A DNA stretch of 9,011 bases, taken from NCBI GenBank assembly GCA_903872255.1, contig CAIQJW010000073.1:1-9011 (forward strand), written 5' to 3'. Both the position numbers and the translations under genes were made by a program. Each line of letters begins with the position of its first letter. Position 1 is the first letter of the stretch. Below, one piece after another: positions 1-6,132 of this stretch. The stretch is from an uncultured delta proteobacterium (lineage in GTDB: Bacteria > Desulfobacterota > Syntrophorhabdia > Syntrophorhabdales > Syntrophorhabdaceae). The notes under the pieces were generated by a model, which was given only the letters and a program-made list of their open reading frames with translations, was not told where the DNA came from and ran no database searches.

Positions 1-33
1 GTTACGCTCAAAAAGGAAGTGAAGCAGTACTAA
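1..33 (+). CDS. possible 3' end of an upstream gene (partial)
   Basis: Frame 1 is open from the left edge and ends at TAA (31-33), encoding VTLKKEVKQY. The stop lies one base before the uvrA ATG, so the uvrA ribosome-binding site would sit inside this frame, as in many tightly packed operons. Ten codons are too few to identify a product, and a frame this short can be open by chance. The function is unknown. Confidence 0.3.
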   Translation, partial: VTLKKEVKQY

Positions 34-34
34 T

Positions 35-2899
35 ATGGATAGTATATTCGTCAAAGGTGCTAAAGAGCACAACCTCAAAAATATTGATGTAACGATCCCT
101 CGCAACAAGATGGTGATCATCACCGGGCCGAGCGGTTCGGGTAAATCAACCCTCGCATTTGACACGATCTACGCGGAGGGCCAGAGACGATACGTCGAAT
201 CGCTTTCTTCATACGCCAGGCAATTTCTCGAGCTTATGGAGAAACCCGATGTGGAGTATATCGAAGGACTGTCTCCCGCGATAAGCATCGAACAGAAGAG
301 CATAAGCAAGAACCCTCGCAGCACGGTCGGCACGGTGACGGAGATCTATGATTACCTTCGCCTGCTGTTCGCCCGTATAGGCCATGTATTTTGCTATAGC
401 TGCGGCAAGGAGATAACAAGCCAGCACGCCCCCCAGATCGTGGATGCCATCGCGGCGGCGGGCAAAGGCGAAAGCCTTACCATCCTCGCGCCTATCGTGC
501 GCGGCAGGAAGGGGGAATACCGCAAGGAGCTGGATGAACTGCGTCAGCATGGATTTACCAAGGTCAAAATAGACGGGAAGGTCATCGACCTTGCCGAGGA
601 CATCGAACTAGACAAGAACAAGAAACACGAGATCGACGTGGTCGTGGACCGGATCACGATCAGGGACGGGATCGAACGCAGGCTTTTCGAAGCCGTTGAA
701 CTGGCGCTTGCCAGGGCGGGGGGCCTCGTAAAGGTCGAAAGCGGGAAGGAGACGCGGCTTTTTAGCGAGAAGTTTGCCTGCCCCGACTGCGGTATCAGTT
801 ATCCCGAGATAGCTCCGCGAATGTTCTCATTCAATAACCCGTACGGGGCATGCCAGGCGTGTGCCGGACTTGGCGTGAAGGAATATTTCGACCCGGCGCT
901 TATCGTCCCGAATCACGATCTTTCCCTTCGGGATGGCGCCGTCATCCCGTGGGCCGAGAAAAATCCCGTTCTTTTTCTGCCCTTCCTGGAGGCCCTGGTA
1001 AAGCATTACAAGATCGATATCAGAAGACCTTTCCGGCAGCTCCCGAAGAGTGTCCAGGATGCAATTCTGCACGGGTCAAAAGGCGAGAACATTGAGTTCT
1101 TTGTCGATTTTCACGGGCGGCGCACATTTAGCCAGAAACCTTTCGAAGGCGTTATCGGGGAATTGCGCAGGGATTGGGAGGATACCGATTCCTATGGGCG
1201 TGAAAAGCTTGAACGGTTCATCAATCTCATTCCCTGCCCGGAATGCGATGGTGCCCGGCTCAGGAAGGAGATGCTCTGGGTTAAGATCGACGGGCTCAAT
1301 ATATCTGAAATATCACGGAAGACGATGGAGCAATGCGCCGTATTTTTCGGAAAGATCCAGATCTCCGAGAAAGAACGGGAGATTGCCCGGGCGATCCTGA
1401 AAGAGATCACGTCGCGCCTTAAGTTCCTGCTCGATGTCGGTCTCGATTATATAAGCCTCAGCAGAAATTCAGCCACACTTTCATCAGGCGAGTCGCAGCG
1501 CATCCGGTTAGCCACGCAGATAGGCTCCGGCCTGACAGGGGTCCTTTATGTCCTCGATGAGCCGAGCATAGGGCTCCATCAGAGAGATAACGACCGGCTT
1601 CTCAAGACGTTAAGACATCTTCGCGATCTCGATAATACCGTTATTGTCGTGGAGCACGATTATGATGCCATTGTTTCATCCGATTACGTGGTTGACCTCG
1701 GGCCGGGCGCAGGAGAGAATGGCGGAAATATAGTTTTTCAGGGAACTCCCGCCGAGCTCAAAGCCCATCCCGATTCGGTGACGGGCCTTTATATATCCGG
1801 CAGAATGTCCATAGAGCGCCGTGCCGAAAAAAGGGAGCCGAACGGTTATCTCACGATAAAAGGCGCCAGGGCAAACAATCTCAAAGACATCGACGTGACC
1901 ATCCCGCTTGGCGTGTTTACGGCTGTGACCGGCGTTTCCGGTTCGGGGAAAAGCACCCTCGTTGTCGACACGCTGTATCCCGCCTTGAAACAGAAGTTGT
2001 ACAGATCGAAGGAACGGGCCGGGGAATCCGACGGCATCCATGGATTTGAGGCAATAGACAGGGTTATTGATATAGACCAGTCCCCGATCGGAAGAACGCC
2101 GCGCTCGAACCCGGCCACGTATACGGGGTTATTCACCCATATCCGTGAGCTCTTCACACGTCTGCCGGAATCAAGAATGAGGGGTTATCGGGAGGGACGA
2201 TTCAGTTTTAACGTAAAAGGCGGCAGATGCGAGACGTGCACCGGCGAGGGATTTATGAAGATCGAGATGCAATTCCTGCCGGACGTTTATATCGTTTGCG
2301 AGGCATGCAAGGGAAAACGGTATAACCGGGACACGCTTGAGATATTATATCGGGGAAAAAGCATTGCGGATATCCTCGAGATGACTGTCACCCAGGCCAT
2401 GGAGTTCTTTGAAGCCCACCCCCATATTCGAATCAAGCTGAAGGTCCTCTTCGAGGTCGGCCTCGGGTATATCCGGCTTGGCCAGGCAGCGACCACGCTC
2501 TCCGGCGGCGAGGCGCAGCGGATCAAACTATCGCGCGAGTTGTCAAAAAGGGATACGGGAAAGACCTTTTATATCCTTGATGAACCGACGACCGGCCTGC
2601 ATTTTGTCGATATCGAAAAACTCCTTCATGTCCTCAATGAACTTGTCGACCGCGGCAATTCCGTAATAGTCATCGAGCATAATCTAGACGTGGTAAAAAG
2701 CGCGGACTATATAATCGACCTTGGTCCCGAAGGAGGCGACCGCGGCGGGACCATCATTGCCCAAGGAAGCCCCGAAGCGATAATGTCGGCGGAAAACAGC
2801 TACACCGGCGTCTTCCTGAAAAAATACCTGAAAGAGAACACACCCGAACCGGCAGCCAATCTCCCCCCAACACCCCGCGCCCGCCGGGCAAGGAAATGA
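35..2899 (+). CDS. uvrA: excinuclease ABC subunit UvrA
   Basis: UvrA is the damage-recognition ATPase of nucleotide excision repair; as a dimer it scans DNA in the cytoplasm and loads UvrB. The 954 residues match the usual length of about 940. Two ABC modules are visible: Walker A GPSGSGKS at 31-38 and GVSGSGKS at 633-640; signatures LSSGESQ at 482-488 and LSGGEAQ at 822-828; Walker B acidic pairs D508/E509 and D849/E850. Cysteine pairs fit the known zinc sites: C249/C252 with C273/C276, and C732/C735 with C755/C758. Further CxxC pairs lie at C120/C123 and C401/C404. The ATG at 35 gives the expected N-terminus leading into the first Walker A; a GGAAG at 15-19 is a rather distant ribosome-binding site. 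The first signature reads LSSGE where LSGGE is usual. The tail is Pro/Arg-rich. Family assignment is certain. Confidence 0.98.
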   Translation: MDSIFVKGAKEHNLKNIDVTIPRNKMVIITGPSGSGKSTLAFDTIYAEGQRRYVESLSSYARQFLELMEKPDVEYIEGLSPAISIEQKSISKNPRSTVGTVTEIYDYLRLLFARIGHVFCYSCGKEITSQHAPQIVDAIAAAGKGESLTILAPIVRGRKGEYRKELDELRQHGFTKVKIDGKVIDLAEDIELDKNKKHEIDVVVDRITIRDGIERRLFEAVELALARAGGLVKVESGKETRLFSEKFACPDCGISYPEIAPRMFSFNNPYGACQACAGLGVKEYFDPALIVPNHDLSLRDGAVIPWAEKNPVLFLPFLEALVKHYKIDIRRPFRQLPKSVQDAILHGSKGENIEFFVDFHGRRTFSQKPFEGVIGELRRDWEDTDSYGREKLERFINLIPCPECDGARLRKEMLWVKIDGLNISEISRKTMEQCAVFFGKIQISEKEREIARAILKEITSRLKFLLDVGLDYISLSRNSATLSSGESQRIRLATQIGSGLTGVLYVLDEPSIGLHQRDNDRLLKTLRHLRDLDNTVIVVEHDYDAIVSSDYVVDLGPGAGENGGNIVFQGTPAELKAHPDSVTGLYISGRMSIERRAEKREPNGYLTIKGARANNLKDIDVTIPLGVFTAVTGVSGSGKSTLVVDTLYPALKQKLYRSKERAGESDGIHGFEAIDRVIDIDQSPIGRTPRSNPATYTGLFTHIRELFTRLPESRMRGYREGRFSFNVKGGRCETCTGEGFMKIEMQFLPDVYIVCEACKGKRYNRDTLEILYRGKSIADILEMTVTQAMEFFEAHPHIRIKLKVLFEVGLGYIRLGQAATTLSGGEAQRIKLSRELSKRDTGKTFYILDEPTTGLHFVDIEKLLHVLNELVDRGNSVIVIEHNLDVVKSADYIIDLGPEGGDRGGTIIAQGSPEAIMSAENSYTGVFLKKYLKENTPEPAANLPPTPRARRARK

Positions 2900-2934
2900 G
2901 AAGAAACGACCATCATCCGTCATCACCCTACCCG

Positions 2935-2968
2935 CCGTCATCCCGGTTTACCGGGATCCAGCGTCTTT
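2935..2968 (+). repeat. REP-like palindromic repeat, left copy
   Basis: The core is a 7-bp perfect stem ATCCCGG (2940-2946) / CCGGGAT (2951-2957) with loop TTTA. It is preceded by CCGTC and followed by a T-rich arm. It matches the copy at 3323-3356 in inverted orientation with one mismatch. It lies 36 bp after the uvrA stop and could help stabilise or end the uvrA transcript, although the T tract (2972-2978) is too far from the stem for a classic intrinsic terminator. Confidence 0.85.
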
Positions 2969-2990
2969 GTCTTTTTTTGTAATGAATAAC

Positions 2991-3281
2991 TCAGAGAATA
3001 CCCGAATAAAGATCATTCCAGTACGGGTTAAATGCCTCGATCATATCTATTTTTATTTGCCGCCTTAATTCTTTAATTTCCTTTTCCCTGGTTATTGCCG
3101 ATTCCATGGTCTCGTGGACTTCGTACCAAACTAGAATATGGACTTTGTATTTTTGGGTAAATCCCTGGACCTGGTTATTCTTATGTTGCCATATGCGTTT
3201 TATTAGGTCAGATGTCACACCGGTATATAGGGTTCCATTTCTTTTACTGGCGAGGATATATACGCAGGGTTGTTTGTTCAT
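2991..3281 (-). CDS. GIY-YIG domain small nuclease-like protein (UPF0213/YhbQ type)
   Basis: This is a 96-residue single-domain member of the GIY-YIG nuclease superfamily, known for metal-dependent DNA strand cleavage (UvrC, Slx4-partner and homing enzymes); the small stand-alone members have no settled substrate. Visible motifs are VYI (7-9) and YTG (19-21) in place of GIY and YIG, Arg29 in the LIKRI helix, a TREKEIK segment with probable metal-binding Glu66, and the family C-terminus NPYWNDL (85-91). The ATG at 3279-3281 lacks a Shine-Dalgarno sequence, but a perfect TATAAT lies just upstream. The gene is clearly more A/T-rich than uvrA and sits between inverted copies of a 34-bp palindromic repeat, suggesting separate ancestry from its neighbours. 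All core motifs are intact, so it is probably functional. Activity and target are unknown. Confidence 0.88.
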   Translation of the reverse strand: MNKQPCVYILASKRNGTLYTGVTSDLIKRIWQHKNNQVQGFTQKYKVHILVWYEVHETMESAITREKEIKELRRQIKIDMIEAFNPYWNDLYSGIL

Positions 3282-3296
3282 TTAGGGCTTCAGGGA

Positions 3297-3325
3297 ATTA
3301 TAACTGATTAATAATAAAAAGAAAA
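3297..3325 (-). promoter_or_regulatory. probable promoter of the GIY-YIG gene
   Basis: On the minus strand there is an exact TATAAT (complement of 3297-3302). About 17 bp upstream is only a weak -35 (TTTTCT, 3320-3325) at the edge of the right-hand palindromic repeat. Transcription would start near 3290, leaving a leader of about nine bases without a ribosome-binding site. The -10 is convincing and the -35 is not. Confidence 0.45.
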
Positions 3326-3356
3326 GACACTGGATCCCGGTAAACCGGGATGACGG
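3323..3356 (-). repeat. REP-like palindromic repeat, right copy (inverted)
   Basis: The reverse complement matches 2935-2968 with a single difference (position 3329). It has the same stem, ATCCCGG 3334-3340 and CCGGGAT 3345-3351, with loop TAAA. Its last ten bases, CCGGGATGAC, recur at 3386-3395 and 3466-3475 in the adjoining repeat cluster. Confidence 0.85.
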
Positions 3357-3395
3357 CTAGGGGGGGTGGCGACATTACCCCTTCGCCGGGATGAC
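3355..3395 (+). repeat. G-run REP-like unit 1
   Basis: The unit begins GGCTAG, runs through seven consecutive G (3360-3366), then GTGGCGACA, and ends TTCGCCGGGATGAC. An inner stem GGCGA (3368-3372) / TCGCC (3383-3387) is shared with unit 2. It abuts the right-hand copy of the inverted repeat, whose end (CCGGGATGAC) it repeats. Confidence 0.75.
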
Positions 3396-3432
3396 GGCGG
3401 GGAGGGGACTCCCGGTGGATAGGAGATTGACC

Positions 3433-3475
3433 GGCTAGGGGGGGGGTGGCGACACGGTCCTTTCGCCGGGATGAC
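3433..3475 (+). repeat. G-run REP-like unit 2
   Basis: This is a second copy of unit 1, offset by 78 bp, with nine G (3438-3446) instead of seven. The middle differs (CGGTCCTTT against TTACCCCTT), but the GGCGA/TCGCC stem (3448-3452 / 3463-3467) and the terminal CCGGGATGAC are kept. A looser third unit can be traced at about 3489-3522 (CGCCGGTCAGGGGG ... CTGGATGACGG). Confidence 0.7.
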
Positions 3476-3627
3476 AGAGGGGTGGGTATTCGCCGGTCAG
3501 GGGGATGCCGCCTGGATGACGGATAGAGAGACTGCTTCTGACATTAAACCGGTCTGTCAATACTGGGTCAGGAATTGCGTTGTAGTGTCCTCAAGGCCCG
3601 CGATGATGGGGTGGCGATGGTTAAAAC

Positions 3628-3656
3628 TTAACACCGGCTATAAAACGTGCGATAAT
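3628..3656 (+). promoter_or_regulatory. near-consensus promoter abutting the exported-protein ATG
   Basis: The boxes are TTAACA (3628-3633, 5/6 to the sigma-70 -35), a 17-bp spacer, and GATAAT (3651-3656, 5/6 to the -10). Seven bases downstream is position 3663, the A of the ATG, so the transcript would have essentially no leader. No Shine-Dalgarno sequence precedes this ATG, which agrees with leaderless initiation. This is prediction only. Confidence 0.55.
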
Positions 3657-3662
3657 ACATAT

Positions 3663-4190
3663 ATGGTTCGTTCACGAATTTCACCTGTTGTCCTTGCCCT
3701 TGCGATTGTTTCTATTTTCTGCATTCTTTCTGCCGTTAATGCCTATGCAAAGGGTATGTGGTCCAAAGTGGCCAGCTCCGGTCAGGGTGATGCCTGGTAT
3801 ATTGACCAGACGCTCGGATACGAGAATAAACACGGTAAGGTTATGACATCGCGTGGGTATGTGAAATGTATTCCAGGGGAAGACAGCTCGCTTGGCGAAG
3901 AGATCCGGGAATCGCTGGACCTAAGCGGGATTGTATCTGCCAATTTCGCCTACTTTGTCGGTGCTATTGCGATAGATTGCGGTTCGAGGCTGTTTCATTT
4001 TTCAGAAATTACGTTCTATGATGCGGAAGATAGTGTCATTTATCGCGTAAACTATGACGAACGGCAGAATTATTCATCCGCCTCGGATCATCCTTCGGAA
4101 AATATTTCACATTATTTATGTATTGATAAATCAAGTTTTTTTGACACCCTCAAGAAACAGGAGCCTTTTCTTTATTTTTTCCCCAAGTGA
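3663..4190 (+). CDS. exported protein resembling surface-adhesin E (Adhesin_E-like)
   Basis: The 175-residue product begins with a basic n-region (MVRSR), a hydrophobic core at about 8-25 and an AYA cleavage site after residue 29, so it should leave the cytoplasm. There is no lipobox. The mature part starts MWSKVASSGQGDAWYID, with a later IDCGSR (C106) and a near-terminal LCIDK (C153). This pattern (W..v, Y.D, idC..r, late vC) resembles the small Adhesin_E family of periplasmic or surface proteins, but the resemblance is by eye and no activity is known. The frame stays open upstream to 3471, but that stretch reads through REP-like repeats. I chose the ATG at 3663 because the signal peptide starts there and a good promoter ends there. 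The ATG at 3603 is an alternative. The last 60 bases overlap ogt on the opposite strand. Confidence 0.7.
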   Translation: MVRSRISPVVLALAIVSIFCILSAVNAYAKGMWSKVASSGQGDAWYIDQTLGYENKHGKVMTSRGYVKCIPGEDSSLGEEIRESLDLSGIVSANFAYFVGAIAIDCGSRLFHFSEITFYDAEDSVIYRVNYDERQNYSSASDHPSENISHYLCIDKSSFFDTLKKQEPFLYFFPK

Positions 4191-4637
4191 GAACCCCCCG
4201 AGCGAACCATCATGTCTGATGACCCGGTGGCAGGGGATTATTATGGGGACCGGATTGCGTTTCAGTGCCTGCCCGATGGCCCGTGAGCCTTTCGGACACC
4301 CGGCCAGGACTCCTATCTCTGAGTAGCTCCGTGTTTCTCCGTACGGTATCCTTCGAAGCTCTTCAAGGACTTTTTGTGTAAACTCGGGAAGGTCCGATAT
4401 GTCGACCTCGATGTCGAAATCGACGGGCTGTCCTTTCAGATAGCGGTGCAGCAGGGTGCGGAGCGTCTTGAAAGACTGGTCCGATTCCACTGCCGTCGGA
4501 AAACGTTTCACTATTTCCCTGTGTTCCTGGTACACATCGTTTTCCGAGAGACAGAGGCTGATAATGCAACCATCCCTTTTGACAACAGATATCATACCGA
4601 ACCATGATTCAAAGATCGCAAATTCTATAACGGGCAA
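4131..4637 (-). CDS. ogt: methylated-DNA--protein-cysteine S-methyltransferase (Ogt type)
   Basis: This is a suicide repair protein that moves the alkyl group from O6-methylguanine (and O4-methylthymine) in DNA to its own cysteine. The 168 residues contain an N-terminal domain (about 1-80) and a DNA-binding/catalytic domain with PYGETRSY (98-105, Tyr105), the arginine finger in SRAIGQA (Arg119), and the active-site motif IPCHRV with nucleophile Cys136, followed by GGFSLGEKIKKRLLFLEG. No Ada regulatory domain is present. The start is TTG (4635-4637): AGGGA lies six bases upstream, and the residues it adds (VIEFAIFESWFG) form the family's first beta strand, which the next ATG would remove. The start lies 24 bp after the rubrerythrin-like gene on the same strand, so the two are probably cotranscribed. 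Its 3' end overlaps the convergent exported-protein gene. Confidence 0.94.
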   Translation of the reverse strand: MPVIEFAIFESWFGMISVVKRDGCIISLCLSENDVYQEHREIVKRFPTAVESDQSFKTLRTLLHRYLKGQPVDFDIEVDISDLPEFTQKVLEELRRIPYGETRSYSEIGVLAGCPKGSRAIGQALKRNPVPIIIPCHRVIRHDGSLGGFSLGEKIKKRLLFLEGVKKT

Positions 4638-4643
4638 GTTTGG

Positions 4644-4648
4644 TCCCT
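4644..4648 (-). promoter_or_regulatory. ribosome-binding site that decides the ogt TTG start
   Basis: AGGGA on the minus strand lies six bases before the TTG at 4637, in the 24-bp gap after the rubrerythrin-like gene. It is the main reason for choosing TTG over the ATG 42 bases further in. Confidence 0.65.
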
Positions 4649-4661
4649 GAAAAATATCTCT

Positions 4662-5129
4662 TTAACCCCCCTCTGTCTGGACAAAGGCGGCGTTGGTGTA
4701 GAAATATTCCATTTTTTCCTTATGCTTAAGTTCTTCTTCGGCCATTTTCAGAAGAATATTTTTTGCCTCTCCATCCGGATGGACCGCTGCGAGAGACAGA
4801 TAAAATTCATGAGCGTTTTTTTCACGATGGGCCGCTATGAGATATACATCTTTCTGCTCCATACCCGGTTTGGGTTCGGGCGCCTCAAGATGTTCCGCTA
4901 TTTTGTAATCAACCACGGTTCCGGGTTTAAAGGCGGCCCCGCCGGCGCCCGTATCACGGTAACCGACCAGGAACTCCTTATGCTTTTTCTCTTCCCCTGC
5001 AATATATTCAAGGGCATCCCTGGCCTGCTTGTCAGCGGCTGCTTTGGTCAGGTCCATATAGAAGTCGAAAGCCTCTTGTTCTTTCGTTATGGCAAGGTCA
5101 ATGATGGACCCCAAATCTGTTGTTCCCAT
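4662..5129 (-). CDS. rubrerythrin-like ferritin-family diiron protein, no rubredoxin domain
   Basis: This 155-residue four-helix-bundle protein is built of two similar halves. The diiron ligands can be read as Glu17, Glu47-x2-His50, Glu103 and Glu133-x2-His136 (helix motifs KEQEAFDFY / GEEKKHKE and REKNAHEFY / EEELKHKE). In rubrerythrins such a site reduces hydrogen peroxide. The usual C-terminal rubredoxin CxxC knuckles are absent, so electrons must come from elsewhere or the role may be iron or peroxide sensing. A loop with Gly/Pro-rich sequence (about 58-90) joins the halves. The ATG at 5127-5129 follows AGGAGG at five bases. It is the first gene of a probable pair with ogt. The exact substrate cannot be told from sequence. 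Confidence 0.88.
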   Translation of the reverse strand: MGTTDLGSIIDLAITKEQEAFDFYMDLTKAAADKQARDALEYIAGEEKKHKEFLVGYRDTGAGGAAFKPGTVVDYKIAEHLEAPEPKPGMEQKDVYLIAAHREKNAHEFYLSLAAVHPDGEAKNILLKMAEEELKHKEKMEYFYTNAAFVQTEGG

Positions 5130-5152
5130 AGCTCCCTCCTTTTTTGTACTCT

Positions 5153-5182
5153 CCTATAGCATTACACATTCACCCCTGTCAT
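5153..5182 (-). promoter_or_regulatory. probable promoter of the rubrerythrin-like/ogt pair
   Basis: On the minus strand: ATGACA (complement of 5177-5182, 5/6), an 18-bp spacer, then TATAGG (complement of 5153-5158, 4/6) preceded by TGC, the extended -10 pattern. The start would fall near 5146, leaving a leader of about 17 bases that holds the AGGAGG site (5135-5140). Confidence 0.5.
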
Positions 5183-5230
5183 GCAAGGGCTGGAGAGAAC
5201 ATAAAATGATATCGGAATATGAAAGCTGAA

Positions 5231-5260
5231 TTGACAATCCGGTCATGTAAACCCTACAAT
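5231..5260 (+). promoter_or_regulatory. probable promoter of the MBL-fold hydrolase gene
   Basis: A perfect TTGACA (5231-5236), an 18-bp spacer and TACAAT (5255-5260, 5/6). The predicted start near 5267 leaves a leader of about 32 bases without a clear Shine-Dalgarno sequence. Confidence 0.6.
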
Positions 5261-5298
5261 AAGCGTGGAAAAATACGTTCGGCAAACGTTGGTAAATA

Positions 5299-6063
5299 AT
5301 GGAAGGATTTGTTAAATTTTTTGGCACCGGCGGGGCCCGTTTTATGGCTTTGAAACAGCTTCGCGCCACAGGCGGGCTCTGGCTGAATTACCGGAAGACA
5401 AATCTGTACATCGACCCCGGTCCCGGCGCGATTGTCCGTATCCGCGCGTCCAGGGAAAAATATGAACCTGCCGCCCTCGATGGGATAATCATTACCCATA
5501 AGCATATGGACCATTCCAACGATGTCAACATCCTGATAGAGGCGATGGCCGAAGGGGGATTTAAGAAGCGGGGAACACTTTTCTGCCCGGAAGACGCTAT
5601 CGCCGAGGATCCTGTCGTATATAATTTTGCCCGGCAATACCTCGAAAACGTGGTCTTTCTCAAAGAAGGCGGAGAATACAGCCTGGGGGACATCAATTTC
5701 CGGACCCCTGTCAGGCACCGGCATCCCGTCGAAACATACGGGCTTCTATTTGACCTCAGCACGACGATCGGCCTTATTTCGGATACGAGGTTCTTTCCCG
5801 AACTTGCCGCCCATTACCGTGCCCAAAACCTCATAATCAATGTTCTTCGGTTAAAACCCATTGAAAACCACGAGATAGTAGATCATCTTGCGCTCAGCGA
5901 TGCCGAGGAGCTCATCCGGGATATACACCCCGTCAACGCGATCCTGACCCATTTCGGTATGCACATCATAAAGAACAAACCCGGCCTGCTTGCTAGAAAA
6001 CTGTCGAGGGAAACGGGGGTAAATGTTATAGCGGGAAGGGACGGGATGAAGTGGGAGTTCTAG
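5299..6063 (+). CDS. metallo-beta-lactamase-fold metal-dependent hydrolase
   Basis: This 254-residue cytosolic protein (no signal peptide) carries the MBL metal-binding set: THKHMDH with His67, His69, Asp71 and His72; His140/His142 in RHRHP; Asp162 in ISDTRFF; and His218 in ILTHF. The N-terminus FFGTGGARF followed by a TNLYIDPGPG strand is typical of RNase Z/PhnP-like branches of the superfamily, which often hydrolyse phosphodiesters. The long nucleic-acid-binding arm of RNase Z is not evident, so I give no substrate. The ATG at 5299 places the first beta strand correctly, though it lacks an obvious ribosome-binding site. The gene diverges from the rubrerythrin-like gene and converges on the histidine kinase, so it is probably transcribed alone. 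Confidence 0.87.
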   Translation: MEGFVKFFGTGGARFMALKQLRATGGLWLNYRKTNLYIDPGPGAIVRIRASREKYEPAALDGIIITHKHMDHSNDVNILIEAMAEGGFKKRGTLFCPEDAIAEDPVVYNFARQYLENVVFLKEGGEYSLGDINFRTPVRHRHPVETYGLLFDLSTTIGLISDTRFFPELAAHYRAQNLIINVLRLKPIENHEIVDHLALSDAEELIRDIHPVNAILTHFGMHIIKNKPGLLARKLSRETGVNVIAGRDGMKWEF

Positions 6064-6065
6064 AA

Positions 6066-6132
6066 ACCGTAAACCGTAAATCGTAAATCGTAAATAGAAG
6101 AACACTTCACGATTTACGATTTACGATTTACG
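6066..6132. repeat. palindromic array of 7-bp repeats between convergent genes
   Basis: Tandem heptamers of CGTAAA(T/C) run from about 6068 to 6095, and their complement ATTTACG repeats three times at 6112-6132. The arms 6075-6095 and 6112-6132 are a perfect 21-bp inverted repeat. The 16-base spacer holds its own small hairpin (GAAG 6097-6100 / CTTC 6105-6108, loop AACA). It starts just after the hydrolase stop and includes the kinase stop codon (complement of 6128-6130). It may act as a two-way terminator, although it has no long T tract. Confidence 0.85.

Larger units (their letters stand above)
2935..3356. mobile_element. candidate compact element: GIY-YIG gene between inverted REP-like repeats
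   Basis: A 422-bp segment begins and ends with the same 34-bp sequence in opposite orientations (2935-2968 and 3323-3356; 33 of 34 bases match). Inside it lies one 96-codon GIY-YIG nuclease gene and little else. Beyond the 34 bp the outer flanks stay loosely alike if a 3-base gap is allowed (a CGGC...TAGGG motif on both sides). No target-site duplication is visible. That the module moves, or that the nuclease acts on the repeats, is inference. It could equally be an ordinary gene between two scattered REP-like repeats. Confidence 0.4.

Noticed and set aside
1676..2157. Open frames on the minus strand inside uvrA
   Set aside because: They oppose the conserved second ABC module of UvrA and have no recognisable protein features.
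2940..2978. Classic intrinsic terminator after uvrA
   Set aside because: The hairpin is good but the T tract starts 14 bases after the stem, and the same hairpin recurs as a dispersed repeat, so I call it a repeat with possible 3'-end function only.
3471..3662. N-terminal extension of the exported-protein frame (64 extra codons)
   Set aside because: It translates REP-like repeat DNA, places the signal peptide in the middle of the protein, and lies upstream of a good promoter at 3628-3656.
5254..5724. 156-codon open frame on the minus strand
   Set aside because: It opposes the MBL-fold gene, whose metal motif lies in this stretch, and covers part of the rubrerythrin/MBL promoter region.
6066..6132. 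CRISPR array
   Set aside because: Units are seven bases, directly adjoining and without spacers, and no cas gene is near.
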